Shown one piece after another: positions 34,876 to 44,227 of a stretch of 64,000 nt of DNA. Positions within the stretch are counted from its first letter, which is position 1. Every line of letters starts with the position of its first letter. The stretch comes from Nitrospira sp. Lineage in GTDB: Bacteria > Nitrospirota > Nitrospiria > Nitrospirales > Nitrospiraceae. The translations under genes were made by a program, and so were the position numbers. The DNA lies in NCBI GenBank assembly GCA_020697375.1, contig JAJFBJ010000006.1:15373-79372 (forward strand), given 5' to 3'. Below the pieces are notes generated by a model that saw only the letters and a list, made by a program, of their open reading frames with translations, was not told the origin of the DNA and made no database searches.

Positions 34876-36131
34876 TAGGAATAGAAGCGGGTCACGATCT
34901 CATTCAGGTTGAACAACATCGCGTTCGTACGCGTATAGGCGGCATGCCCATAGTAATGGTCCCGGACATTCGTCGAATTTGTGCAGTCTTTGTAATCGAC
35001 GAGCAGGCACTGCCCCTCACTCGGGAAGCGTCCGGCGCGTCTGGCACATTCCACCCAGCGCTCGAAACCATCGTAGGGCTCCAGCAGTTCCCATATCATT
35101 TTATTGGCGGCCTTGGCTAAGTCGGTGGCGGGAAGGGCATCGCTGCCGGCTACCGCGAGCTGCTGCACGTAGTCTCCGCCCCAGGCGATCGGCATTTCCA
35201 CGGTGATTTGCGGAAGATCCATTTTGGAAAGCCAGGTCTTTCCGTCCGTCCGGAGATTGCGATGGTTCACGATGTGGAGGAGTTTTCCGATGCCGGAGGG
35301 ATCCCACCCATAGCGGACGGGTGTGCCGAAGGTGACGATATCGAGCGTCGCTCCGTTCAGCAAGGCTCCCCCGGCCAGCAAAGGCTCGATGCGTTGAATG
35401 ACCTGCGCATCCGGTCCTTGCGCTGAAAAGGGCACGAGGAGCTCGAAGAGAGATTTTCTCCCAGTGATGGGAGAGGGACAGAGCAGATTAGAGGCAAGCG
35501 CGAGCACGAGCCCCGCCTGGCCGTGGGCCTGGACCAGAATACGATCGCCTGTTCCCAGATGCTGTGCGGCGACGAGGGCGCGCAGGCGATCCAACAGCCG
35601 GCAGGCGGCCAGCGCGCGCCCGAGATGATGGTGCTCGCTGGACCAGAGTTCCCGGATGCAGCCGATGGGCTTCGTCACCCGCTGGTTCAAGGCCTTCCGG
35701 CATTGTTCCACCGTGACGTTGGTGAAGTTCCCCCCGTCCGCGATTTGTTGGTCGAGCAGGTTCTTCGTGGTTTCATCGTTCGAAAGCGGCGGTATCACAC
35801 CGCTGGGAAGTGGAGTGATGCCGTTCGTACCTTCCCGCATAAAGGAAAGGAGCGAATCCAACCCCGAAATGCCGCGAGAATATCCACGTTTGAGACCGCC
35901 TACCTCGTCAAGCCTGCCTAAACCAAAAATATCGCTGCCGGGGATAGACCCGTGCAGAAACATGATAAGCCGCACGCCTGCCTGTGACAGCTTCTGTCCT
36001 GCCTGTCCCATCGCCTCTTGCCATCCGGGCGATTCTGGTTCGGGCGGCGGCGTCCACTCCGCATAGGTCAGGCGTTCACCGGGATTTTTACGGGAGAGCT
36101 CGTCGTGCTGAAAATTGTTCTCGATGGGCAT
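34875..36131 (-). CDS. lipase-like protein lacking nucleophile serine, unknown role
   Basis: 418 residues. VRLIMFLHGSIPGSDIFG near residue 53 looks like the oxyanion strand of a lipase-type alpha/beta hydrolase, and ILVQAHGQAGLVLALA near 195 sits where the nucleophile elbow (AHSxG) belongs, but Gly replaces Ser. IVTFGTPVRYGW resembles the following strand (FGTPxxG) and YGHAAYT may hold the late His. So the fold is lipase-like while catalysis is doubtful. No signal peptide. It follows an LPP20-like gene by 72 bases. Confidence 0.6.
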   Translation of the reverse strand: MPIENNFQHDELSRKNPGERLTYAEWTPPPEPESPGWQEAMGQAGQKLSQAGVRLIMFLHGSIPGSDIFGLGRLDEVGGLKRGYSRGISGLDSLLSFMREGTNGITPLPSGVIPPLSNDETTKNLLDQQIADGGNFTNVTVEQCRKALNQRVTKPIGCIRELWSSEHHHLGRALAACRLLDRLRALVAAQHLGTGDRILVQAHGQAGLVLALASNLLCPSPITGRKSLFELLVPFSAQGPDAQVIQRIEPLLAGGALLNGATLDIVTFGTPVRYGWDPSGIGKLLHIVNHRNLRTDGKTWLSKMDLPQITVEMPIAWGGDYVQQLAVAGSDALPATDLAKAANKMIWELLEPYDGFERWVECARRAGRFPSEGQCLLVDYKDCTNSTNVRDHYYGHAAYTRTNAMLFNLNEIVTRFYS

Positions 36132-36203
36132 AGGAAGATTGTCTTACCCGAAACCAAGCACGAAGTTCAATGGAGTGGTCAATGTGCGGATCTGATGGAA
36201 GCT

Positions 36204-36755
36204 TCAGCGGCGGACAGGCGAATCGGAAGCGGCTGGTTCCGGAAGAGGATTTACCTGCAGCCTGTGCTTCGGCATGGCGGCGAGGGCGGAACAGGTCTTG
36301 GCCGCTTCATCAGTGTGACGTTCGATAATGTTGACGCCCTGCAGATATTCCTGAACGATTTCCTCACGCACGACCTCGATGTCCTGCTCAACTTCACGAC
36401 CGGTTCGTTCACGCAGTCGGTCAGTTGCATGTTCCTTCACCAGCACCCTGATCTGTTTGGCGATGTCGGCTCGGGCGGCGAGCTCGGAGACGCGCTGGCA
36501 GACCCATTTCCCTTTACTGAGGTCGCCTTGTCCCTGTCCAAGCAAGAAATGCTCGGGGTTGTAGGCGGATAGGTTTTGGCGCCGCGAGGTATCCAGATTG
36601 GCCGGTGCGAGGCCCTGTTCTCGCTCATGCAGACGTTCGAAATTTTGGTCGGCGTGATCGCGAACGTCAGGCGCGTTCTGGTCCGCTACGACGGGAGAGG
36701 CTATGAGCAGAACCCACCAGAGCCACCACCCAGGGCGAATCAGTTCTTGCCCCAT
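36204..36755 (-). CDS. exported LPP20-like protein
   Basis: 183 residues (an alternative start lies 6 bases upstream at 36761). A signal peptide (GWWLWWVLLIASPVVA) is followed by about 40 polar residues and then an LPP20/FlgT-like alpha/beta domain: GQGQGDLSKGKWVCQRVSELAARADIAKQ, VKEHATDRLRERTG, EYLQGVNIIER. LPP20-like domains occur in surface lipoproteins and flagellar assembly factors. Stop of the upstream gene and this start are adjacent (TAGGATG), so they are cotranscribed. Confidence 0.6.
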   Translation of the reverse strand: MGQELIRPGWWLWWVLLIASPVVADQNAPDVRDHADQNFERLHEREQGLAPANLDTSRRQNLSAYNPEHFLLGQGQGDLSKGKWVCQRVSELAARADIAKQIRVLVKEHATDRLRERTGREVEQDIEVVREEIVQEYLQGVNIIERHTDEAAKTCSALAAMPKHRLQVNPLPEPAASDSPVRR

Positions 36756-36762
36756 CGGCATC

Positions 36763-37935
36763 CTATCGATCTCCCATGCTGGGCGAGGGATGCCTCTGAA
36801 CCCGGTCGCCTCCCGGTCGATGGATCTGAGGGGTCGGCGGTAGGGGCTGGTCGTTCGGCGCTGGAATTTGCCGGTAGATGGGCATCATGCTTCGGCCATA
36901 GGGCATGAGCAATGTCCCCTGCTGAGAAGGGACTTGAATAATCGTCGCCTTGTTCCCAGGCGCTCTCGATTGTCCCGCCTGGTTGGGCCGCGGATTGAAC
37001 TGCTGGACGCTTGGAGGTTGACTGGAGTTCGATTGAGCCGGTGGAGTTATGCCGGACTGCCCCGGTTGTGGCGGTACCACGTACTGTCCCGGCAGGAAGG
37101 GGACTGTGTGGGGAACGGGCGGCCTGGGAGGTTGGGGTGCGGCGGGTGCAGAGTGGGCTCCGAGAGCCTGTTGCGCGATTGCGAGATGCGGATTATGAGG
37201 ATTCATCCGACCCGCGAGAGCCAGCAGCCCGTGAGCCTGTGCAAGGCTCGCCCAAGGATAGGGCTCTATACTCGGCGCCATGAGAACCCAGTCGGTCCAG
37301 GCCTGTGCCACCAGGGCATTTGATTGAGCGCGGTTGAGAAGGTCGGTTCGCTGTTGGCTCAATTGCCGGGTTTCCTCCGGTGAGGTCGCTGCGGCTAACG
37401 CCTGATTGGCGGCGTCCAGCTGCTGCTGCAAATGATCTACATCCTGCTTCAGTGAAAGCAATTCCTGTCGGGCAGCGTCATGCCGCTTCAAGGCGGTAAT
37501 GGCTTGAGCAACCTGGTCGGAGTCAATCTGCGCGGTCAGCGTCACTTCGACCACGACGACTTCTCCATTGAGCCTGGTTTTCACCTGCTGGTCGAGCACC
37601 AGGATCATGCCGGCTGTGTAACTGCGAATTTCATCCCGGGTCACGTCCAGATCTGTCACCACCGTAACGCTTTCCAGGTATGAAGCAACCTGTTCCAATG
37701 CCTGTATCTTTGCCTTCTCCATGGCAAGCCCGATGGCTTCTTCCCTGGTTTCTCGATCGGTCATCCGGTGCTCCCCGGCTCCCGTGACGACCCGAATGTC
37801 GGCATGGCCCATAGCGGGGAATGAGAAGATTCCCCCTAAGCCGATCAGCCATGAGTATGTGAACGACAAGAATATTTGTGACAGTGATGGAGATGGATGG
37901 AGGCGCGATGCGCTGTGGTGACGTGCTTGGGACAT
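36763..37935 (-). CDS. exported FlgT-N-like protein with Pro/Gln-rich tail
   Basis: 390 residues. Signal peptide ends near MGHA. Residues 45-140 resemble the FlgT N-terminal domain: GAGEHRMTDRETREEAIGLAMEKAKIQALEQVASYLES, then VVEVTLTAQID. A coiled-coil region follows (LLSLKQDVDHLQQQLDAANQALAAA), then a 140-residue Pro/Gln-rich tail rich in PPxP and QPG that would be disordered. First gene of a three-gene operon. A role in envelope or surface assembly is guessed only from the FlgT-like part. Confidence 0.65.
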   Translation of the reverse strand: MSQARHHSASRLHPSPSLSQIFLSFTYSWLIGLGGIFSFPAMGHADIRVVTGAGEHRMTDRETREEAIGLAMEKAKIQALEQVASYLESVTVVTDLDVTRDEIRSYTAGMILVLDQQVKTRLNGEVVVVEVTLTAQIDSDQVAQAITALKRHDAARQELLSLKQDVDHLQQQLDAANQALAAATSPEETRQLSQQRTDLLNRAQSNALVAQAWTDWVLMAPSIEPYPWASLAQAHGLLALAGRMNPHNPHLAIAQQALGAHSAPAAPQPPRPPVPHTVPFLPGQYVVPPQPGQSGITPPAQSNSSQPPSVQQFNPRPNQAGQSRAPGNKATIIQVPSQQGTLLMPYGRSMMPIYRQIPAPNDQPLPPTPQIHRPGGDRVQRHPSPSMGDR

Positions 37936-38111
37936 CGCTCACCTGGGACTGTTTTGCCCGGAATTGCGGTTGTCGGTGTGTCTGGTAGTGCCCACCGTCG
38001 CAGGATAACATCGATCGCGAAGCGGCGCCATGGCGCGCGGGTTTCATGCCTTGCCTTCCCCGAAAACAGCATGCTAAGGTAACTCCTCTTTGCTTGAGGA
38101 TGGATCGCGTC

Positions 38112-39176
38112 ATGAGGCAGGTAATGAGTCGTATCAGTATGATTTGTACAGCTACGGCGGCCATTTGCACAGTCGCCGTCTTGTCCTTGTCGTTTGCCAT
38201 GACCTCGTCCCAATCCGTTGCATTTGCTGCGCGGGAATCCGCGATGGTTCCATCGCCTTCTGCGCAGGCGGTGAATACCGAGTACGTCATTCTGTTCGTC
38301 CTGGAAGGCCTGGGCCAGGAATCCTTGAAGAGCGGGGCCATGCCGGTCTTATCGACGCTCGTGAAGGATGGGTCTGTGACCTGGTCAGCCACCGCCGTGA
38401 CTCCTGCGCGCCGGTTGCCGACGATGGCGTCGCTGGTGATGGGGATGCCGGTCGCGAAACATGGGATTACCTGGAACGCCTTCGAATTCAGCCGCGGATA
38501 TCCCCGAGCCCCGACGGTCTTTGACTATCTTGATCTGAGCGGCGGTCGGGACAGCGCCATCTTCTACATGGATGAGTCGCTTTACCAGCTTGCGAAGCCG
38601 GAACCCTATACGGACTATCAGATGTGCGGGCCGCTTCGGGCGGAATGTAATCCGGACCGGCTCGTCAGTTACATGCGGGATTATTTCAAGAAGGCGACCA
38701 GCGGTCATGGCTATGGCCATGCGATTCCCTCGCTGCCGCATTTCCTGGTCGTTCATTTGCCGGCTCCCGGGCGTGTCGGTGAGACGCAGGGATGGAAATC
38801 GGCAGAATACAAGGATTCATTGAAGGCCGTGGACAGGGCGATGGGGGCGGTGCTGGACCTGTACCGAGATCTAGGTTTGCTCAAGCAGACCACCGTGTTT
38901 GCCACCTCGCTCAGCGCCGTCGGTGAGACGCAATTTTCGGCCGGTGATATGTCGGGCGAGCAGGCGAGTCATGTTCCTGTCGTGCCCTGGATCGCGTCGG
39001 GCGTCGGCATTAAGGCCGGCTATACGATTCGCCAGCCGGTGTCCATCATCGATACCGGAGCGACAGTCATGCGAGCGCTTGGGTTGGAAACTCACACCGA
39101 ATGGGAGAGCCGCGCGGTTGAAGAAATATTCAAGACCGCTTTTTCTGCAGCGCCCAAGAGCCCACTGCTGCAATAA
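38112..39176 (+). CDS. alkaline-phosphatase-superfamily protein with degenerate active site
   Basis: About 354 residues (ATG 38112, 38100 and 38124 all possible). A signal peptide ends near VAFA. The chain follows nucleotide pyrophosphatase/phosphodiesterase order: VILFVLEGLGQESLK, VTPARRLPTMASLVMGMPVAKHGIT and an ATSLSAVGETQF late strand. In active members these read FDGF, a Thr in the PTxTFP-type segment, and SDHGM. Here the Asp, the Thr nucleophile and the late Asp-His are all replaced. Probably a non-catalytic member. It opens the plus-strand run toward the HEAT genes. Confidence 0.7.
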   Translation: MRQVMSRISMICTATAAICTVAVLSLSFAMTSSQSVAFAARESAMVPSPSAQAVNTEYVILFVLEGLGQESLKSGAMPVLSTLVKDGSVTWSATAVTPARRLPTMASLVMGMPVAKHGITWNAFEFSRGYPRAPTVFDYLDLSGGRDSAIFYMDESLYQLAKPEPYTDYQMCGPLRAECNPDRLVSYMRDYFKKATSGHGYGHAIPSLPHFLVVHLPAPGRVGETQGWKSAEYKDSLKAVDRAMGAVLDLYRDLGLLKQTTVFATSLSAVGETQFSAGDMSGEQASHVPVVPWIASGVGIKAGYTIRQPVSIIDTGATVMRALGLETHTEWESRAVEEIFKTAFSAAPKSPLLQ

Positions 39177-39182
39177 CAGATT

Positions 39183-39677
39183 ATGCGTTCGTCACCTCGA
39201 GTAGATACCAGCAACAAGCGGTTAGTGTCTTTCTGGATTGCCATGTTGGCCTGTATGATTCTCGCGGGGAATCCGGAGTGGCTTCCGGCTGCCGGTCCTC
39301 CTCCTGCCTATACCAAGGAACATGCGATTACGATTGACCCTACTTCATTAGTGCCGCAATCCTGGTGGCAGGTACCAGGCGTCACTCCGCAGCTTTGGGT
39401 GTTGGATCCCGAAACCTCGGATGCCTACCGGACAACCGAGATGCGCGAATTGAAGCTTAAGCCGGGGCAGTACAAATTTATCAGTTTTACATTCGATTTT
39501 CCCTTCACGGTTCGGCTTGACGGAGCGTTGGACTTCTCCAAGTCACTCGATCAATGTGTGGAAGGCCGCGGGACTCAGACCTTGGTGGTACGGTGCAAAC
39601 GCACCTATCCCCACGGCGGGCAACGCGATGCTTATTACGATAATAGCGAGGTTGGTGATGGCACAGGCACTCGATGA
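39183..39677 (+). CDS. exported protein of unknown function
   Basis: 164 residues starting 6 bases after the previous stop. N-terminal hydrophobic segment (LVSFWIAMLACMILAG) is a signal peptide or anchor. The mature part is beta-rich: LWVLDPETSDAYRTTEMRELKLKPGQYKF, VRLDGALDFSKSLDQC, TLVVRCKRTYPHGG. No family recognised. Its 3' end overlaps the first HEAT gene by 20 bases, so translation of the two is coupled. Confidence 0.65.
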   Translation: MRSSPRVDTSNKRLVSFWIAMLACMILAGNPEWLPAAGPPPAYTKEHAITIDPTSLVPQSWWQVPGVTPQLWVLDPETSDAYRTTEMRELKLKPGQYKFISFTFDFPFTVRLDGALDFSKSLDQCVEGRGTQTLVVRCKRTYPHGGQRDAYYDNSEVGDGTGTR

Positions 39678-41028
39678 TCTGCTTGATTCGCTTGAGGACG
39701 CAGACGACGCAACCCGAGAAGAGGCGGCGAAGGCGCTCGCGGAATTAGCGGACCCGACAACGCTGGAAGCGCTGGTCGGCGCATGTGGCGACGAATATTG
39801 GTCGGTGCGGACTCGCGCCGGGTGGGGAGTCGCCAGGATCGGCGGCGCTAAGGCGATCGAAACGCTGATCTCGCTCTTTAACGATCCCATCATGGAAGTC
39901 CGCAATGAAGCCGTCGCGGCGGTGGTGTCTCTCGGCACCGGACCGATCGACCGGCTGCTCGTGGCGATGAAAGATGAGCGGTGGCGCGTGAGAGAGCATG
40001 CTGCGAAGGTATGCGGCGACCTGCGAGATCGGCGTGCAGTCGATGGGCTGATTTTCGCCTGCCGGGATCGCGATGGGGCCGTGAAGAGTGCCGCCGCCGA
40101 GGCGCTGGGTAAGATCGGTGATCCTAAAGCGATTCCAGCGTTGGTGAAGTTGTTCCGGGACTCCTCAAAAATCGTCCGTGAAACGGCCGGCATTGCCTTG
40201 GTGGCCATCGGACAACCCTCCATCGATCTTTTGATCGACACGCTGAAAGACAAGGATTTCGTCGTGCGCTGCCATGCGGCCCGTGCGTTGGGCGGCATGA
40301 CGACGGATTATCAGATCGGCAGAAGCTGGGCTCGCGAACCTCGCGTGGTCGATGCCTTGATCGAGGCCCTGAAAGATGCGGATCGTGCCGTGCGCGAGGA
40401 TGCCACAATTGCCCTGGGTATGATCGGCGACCCCCGCGCCATTGATGGGCTCCTGGAGGCTATGAAGGACGGGGCGGTCAAGCGCCATGCCATCGCGTCA
40501 CTGGGTATGATCGGTGATCCCCGAGCGTTGCCTGCTGTCTTGGCTGCCCTCAAGGGAAAGGGCGTTCGCCAGGAGGGAACTCCGACTCCCGGTTGCATCG
40601 TCAGTGAAGATGCCTTCATAAAGGAAGCGGCGGCCACCGCCCTCGGACATTTCCGTGACCCGCGCGTTATTCCAGATCTCATCATGCTGCTGAAAGACGG
40701 GGTTTTGCGAGAGAAAGCTGCCGCGGCACTGATATTGATCGGCGACTCGGCGATTGAACCGTTGATATCCTTTCTCTATGATCCCAAGGCTTCGGAAGTC
40801 GAGGCCGAAGGAGAACGTGTTCTTTCCTACGCTTCCGTCCGGCTCACCGCCAAAGATTCCTTGCGATTGATGGTGGTCGAGACGTTGGAAAAGCTGGGCT
40901 GGACCCCTCCGGACGAAGACACGTCGGTGGACTCCAGCCAGGCCGATAATCTTCGTGTCGATCGGCCGCTCGGCGATATCGGCCGGTTCGGTCCGAGCGG
41001 AGATTTCGCGAAGGGATCGGTTCGGTAA
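39658..41028 (+). CDS. HEAT-repeat protein 1 of 5
   Basis: 456 residues from the ATG at 39658, GAGGTTGGTG just upstream. About 12 HEAT (PBS-lyase-type) repeats of 30-32 residues, each with a pattern like VDALIEALKDADRAVREDA and ALGMIGDPRAI. An acidic, non-repeat tail of about 60 residues follows (DEDTSVDSSQADNL). No signal peptide, so cytoplasmic. HEAT repeats bind proteins; PBS-lyase-type repeats also occur in bilin lyases. No bilin-related motif was recognised. First of five consecutive HEAT genes. Confidence 0.88.
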   Translation: MAQALDDLLDSLEDADDATREEAAKALAELADPTTLEALVGACGDEYWSVRTRAGWGVARIGGAKAIETLISLFNDPIMEVRNEAVAAVVSLGTGPIDRLLVAMKDERWRVREHAAKVCGDLRDRRAVDGLIFACRDRDGAVKSAAAEALGKIGDPKAIPALVKLFRDSSKIVRETAGIALVAIGQPSIDLLIDTLKDKDFVVRCHAARALGGMTTDYQIGRSWAREPRVVDALIEALKDADRAVREDATIALGMIGDPRAIDGLLEAMKDGAVKRHAIASLGMIGDPRALPAVLAALKGKGVRQEGTPTPGCIVSEDAFIKEAAATALGHFRDPRVIPDLIMLLKDGVLREKAAAALILIGDSAIEPLISFLYDPKASEVEAEGERVLSYASVRLTAKDSLRLMVVETLEKLGWTPPDEDTSVDSSQADNLRVDRPLGDIGRFGPSGDFAKGSVR

Positions 41029-41209
41029 CGGTTTCTCTGCGGCGGAATCTTCCGGTAGGGAGCTTCCGCGCTCCTGCCGCATTCGCTCTCCTGTTTCGTT
41101 CTGCTATGCATGAAGGTTTCGATGCCGGGGTACCGGTAGGCCCTCCGTTGACCCATCAAAAAATCCTGTGTTAAGGTCGAGGGCTTCGAAAGGGGAAGAC
41201 TGAGGCACC

Positions 41210-42292
41210 ATGAATGACAGCGTCAGTGAACAGATTGCGGCTCTGTCGGATGAGGATTGGGGTGTCCGGGAGGAAGCTGCAACCATGCTGGGATCGTTCA
41301 AAGACCCTCGCGCGATCGTCCCCCTTACGCGAGCACTTCACGATGCCGACCGCGCCGTGCGCGAGGCGGCGATCACTGCGCTGTCTTCGATCGGCGAACC
41401 GTCCATTCCTGCGCTGGGCACTTGTTTGGCCGATCCGGCGCTACATGTCCAAGAGGCCGCTTCGGCCATTTTAGCTTCCATTGCTGATAGCCGGGTGTTT
41501 GATCCGCTTGTCGCCGCCTTACGTAGTCATGATTGGATCGTGCGCATGCATGCTGCGAAGGCATTGGGGCGAATAGGCGAACCGCAGGCGGTGCCTGTTT
41601 TGATGCCGCTGCTTCAGGACAAGGTCAAGGCTGTCCGCGAAGAGGCATCAAGCGCCTTGGCTGCCATCGGATCGGCAGCTGTGTCCCCATTGCTCCTGGC
41701 GCTCGAGCATGAGGAATGGTTGGTTCGTCTCCATGCGGTGGAGGCCCTGGGTAAGTTGAAGTCCTCGGATGCTGTCGATCCATTGCTGCGGACATTATTT
41801 AATGATCGGGATTCGGCCATCCGTGAGGATGTGGTCCGGGCGCTGGGCGTCATCGGAGATGCGCGTGCGGTGGACTATCTGGTCACGGTGATGAAAGAGC
41901 CGACCTTGCGGCTGCTGGCGGTAGAAGCTCTCGGCCACATCGGCGATCGTCGTGCCGTGCCGCTTCTGCGACGGGTTGTGGAAGGAGCTCCGCAGGGTGA
42001 ACCGAGCCGATCCGTTGCCGCCTGTGCCGATGGATGGACCGACGAAATGGCGACGATGGGAATGGCGGCTCGTGCATTGGGAATGATCGGCGACAGGGAC
42101 GCGATTCCGTCCCTTATGAAGGCATTGCGGAATACCGTCACCCGGTCGGAAGCCGCTGCAGCCCTGACGAAGTTCGGAGCGGCGATTATTCCTTCGCTGC
42201 TGCCGGTGTTGGCCACTGAACAGGACGAGAATATTCGGTACTATGTCAGGGAGACGTTGAACGCCGTCGGGTGGCGTCCCGGCCGGGTGTAA
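41210..42292 (+). CDS. HEAT-repeat protein 2 of 5
   Basis: 360 residues. About 11 HEAT repeats with the same consensus as gene 1 (VREEASSALAAIGSAAV, VREAAITALSSIGEPSI). One longer loop interrupts the array at about residues 250-275 (VEGAPQGEPSRSVAACADGW), in the same relative place as the KGVRQEGTPTPGC loop of gene 1. This suggests the two share an ancestor beyond the repeat itself. The gap to gene 1 is 181 bases; weak promoter-like signals only. Confidence 0.88.
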   Translation: MNDSVSEQIAALSDEDWGVREEAATMLGSFKDPRAIVPLTRALHDADRAVREAAITALSSIGEPSIPALGTCLADPALHVQEAASAILASIADSRVFDPLVAALRSHDWIVRMHAAKALGRIGEPQAVPVLMPLLQDKVKAVREEASSALAAIGSAAVSPLLLALEHEEWLVRLHAVEALGKLKSSDAVDPLLRTLFNDRDSAIREDVVRALGVIGDARAVDYLVTVMKEPTLRLLAVEALGHIGDRRAVPLLRRVVEGAPQGEPSRSVAACADGWTDEMATMGMAARALGMIGDRDAIPSLMKALRNTVTRSEAAAALTKFGAAIIPSLLPVLATEQDENIRYYVRETLNAVGWRPGRV

Positions 42293-42352
42293 GTCATAGA
42301 GAAACCGAAGGAGCGCTTTATCCGCCTGGCCCGATCAATGCGGTTTTGAACC

Positions 42353-43453
42353 ATGGCTAAAGAAACCATCGAAACACTCGTCTCTGAGTTGACCCACGAA
42401 GAAGAGTGGCGGCGCATGCGTGCTACGGCCGCCTGCCTGGCCGGCGGTCCCAGGGCGGTGCGGGCGCTCATGGGGGCCTTGGAGACCGGCGATGCCGTTC
42501 TCCGGGTCGAAGCGGCCGGGATGTTATCGCGAGTCAAGGATCCGGCAGCGGGAGTTTCACTGGTCCGCTTGCTTCGCGATGCGAATGAGGCTGTTCGACA
42601 GGCAGGTTTTTCCGCGCTTGAACAGATGGCCGGTGTTCTCAATGACGAGACGGCGGCGAGTCTTGTGCGGAATCTTCACGAATCGCCGGATGAGGATGTG
42701 CGAAATCGGGTCCGGCAGCTCTTGGGCGTGGTTCCCAATGCGATCACTCCGCTGTGCGAGATGCTCACCCACCCGGACGCCGAGGCACAGACGATGGCTG
42801 CCACGATTCTTGAACACTTGCTCGATCCTCGTTCAGCTGACGGACTGATCGACGCCATGGCCTCCTCCGCCGTTCGCGATATTGCGGTGAGGACGCTGAA
42901 GAAGTTAAGCGCAATCCGGGAACGGATCGATGCGACTTTCAATGCGTTACGGGACATCGAAGGGGCGAGTGAACGGGAAGAGGCCCGCATGTCCGTCGTC
43001 ATGGACCTGCTCGGGATCGGGCGCCCAAGCGTCGAAATCCTGATCGAATATCTAGAGGATGACGATTGGCTGGTGCGTGAAGCGGCGGCCGATCTGCTGG
43101 GGAAAATCGGCGATGTGCGCGCCGTCGAGCCATTGATGAAGCGGCTCCGGGTCGACAAGGATACCGGCGTGAAAGAATATGCCGTCAAGTCGTTGGGTCT
43201 CATCGGAGACCCCCGCCCGGCGCAACTGTATATCGAGGCCATCCCGATCAGGCCCCTGCGGGTGATGGCGATCGAGGCATTGGCCAAAGTCAAAGACGTG
43301 GAGGTCTTGCGTCCCTACAATGAATTGTTTAACCGGTTGCGGAGCGACCGTGACGGCATCGTGTCTTACAGCGCCGGCCTCATTGCGGACAAACTCGCGG
43401 CGCTCGAAAGCGTACAACCGGTCGGGCAGGAGGAATCGGACGATCATGAGTGA
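42353..43453 (+). CDS. HEAT-repeat protein 3 of 5
   Basis: 366 residues. HEAT repeats, more diverged in the first half (WRRMRATAACLAGGPRAV, VRLLRDANEAVRQAG) and canonical in the second (IEYLEDDDWLVREAAADLLGKIGDVRAV). The middle has a stretch of low repeat regularity (LKKLSAIRERIDATFNALRD). Cytoplasmic. Overlaps the next HEAT gene by 8 bases. Confidence 0.87.
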   Translation: MAKETIETLVSELTHEEEWRRMRATAACLAGGPRAVRALMGALETGDAVLRVEAAGMLSRVKDPAAGVSLVRLLRDANEAVRQAGFSALEQMAGVLNDETAASLVRNLHESPDEDVRNRVRQLLGVVPNAITPLCEMLTHPDAEAQTMAATILEHLLDPRSADGLIDAMASSAVRDIAVRTLKKLSAIRERIDATFNALRDIEGASEREEARMSVVMDLLGIGRPSVEILIEYLEDDDWLVREAAADLLGKIGDVRAVEPLMKRLRVDKDTGVKEYAVKSLGLIGDPRPAQLYIEAIPIRPLRVMAIEALAKVKDVEVLRPYNELFNRLRSDRDGIVSYSAGLIADKLAALESVQPVGQEESDDHE

Positions 43454-44207
43454 TGCCGACAGAATTGCACAACTGATATCCGCGCTCCGTGATGAGAATG
43501 ACGCGTTGCGCGACCATGCCATGGCAAGCTTGGGGCAGATGGGCATTGAAGCCGTTCCTCAGCTGATCGGATTGATGGCGGACGAGGATGTCGTCATTCG
43601 TGAGGCGGCATCAACTGCCGTGGTGCGCATCGGCCCCATCGCGTTCGATCAGTTGCTCGACGCGCTGACCGACGACGAATGGGCCATCCGTGAACAGGCG
43701 GCGAACGCGCTGGGACGCCTGCGGGATGGGCGCGCGGTCGATCCTCTCATGGCGGCTCTGAAAGACAAGGATGGGGCGGTGAGGACGGCCGCGGTATGGG
43801 CATTGGAACGGATCGGAGACTCGCGAGCCACGCCGGGGTTGATTGAAGCTCTGGGCGACGGCACGGTGCGCGAGGATGTCGCGAGAGTCTTGAAAAAGAT
43901 CGGCGATACCAGGGCAGTCGATGCCCTGATCGGGGGTCTGTTGGGAACGAATTGGATGGTGCGGCGCCATGCCGCTGAGGCGCTCGGAAAAATCGGGGAT
44001 CCGCGCAGCGCCGACGCATTGATCCAGTCGCTTCAGGATGAGGATTGGCTCGTGCGTCGAAACGCCGCCGAATCGTTGGCGCGCCTGGGCGCGAAGCAGG
44101 CGATCGAACCGCTGCTTCCCCTCTTGGAAGACGAAAATACGATGGTGCAGGAAACAGTCGAAGGTGTCCTTGCGAGTTTGGGATGGAAACAGGCGACTTC
44201 TTCATAA
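43446..44207 (+). CDS. HEAT-repeat protein 4 of 5
   Basis: 253 residues from the ATG at 43446, inside the end of gene 3 (ATGAGTGATG). Seven to eight near-perfect HEAT repeats (LLDALTDDEWAIREQAANALGRLRDGRAV, DALIQSLQDEDWLVRRNAAESLARLGAKQAI). The most regular of the set, the likely unit of the amplification. Translationally coupled to gene 3. Confidence 0.9.
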   Translation: MSDADRIAQLISALRDENDALRDHAMASLGQMGIEAVPQLIGLMADEDVVIREAASTAVVRIGPIAFDQLLDALTDDEWAIREQAANALGRLRDGRAVDPLMAALKDKDGAVRTAAVWALERIGDSRATPGLIEALGDGTVREDVARVLKKIGDTRAVDALIGGLLGTNWMVRRHAAEALGKIGDPRSADALIQSLQDEDWLVRRNAAESLARLGAKQAIEPLLPLLEDENTMVQETVEGVLASLGWKQATSS

Positions 44208-44227
44208 CCGGATAAAGGAACTTTACT

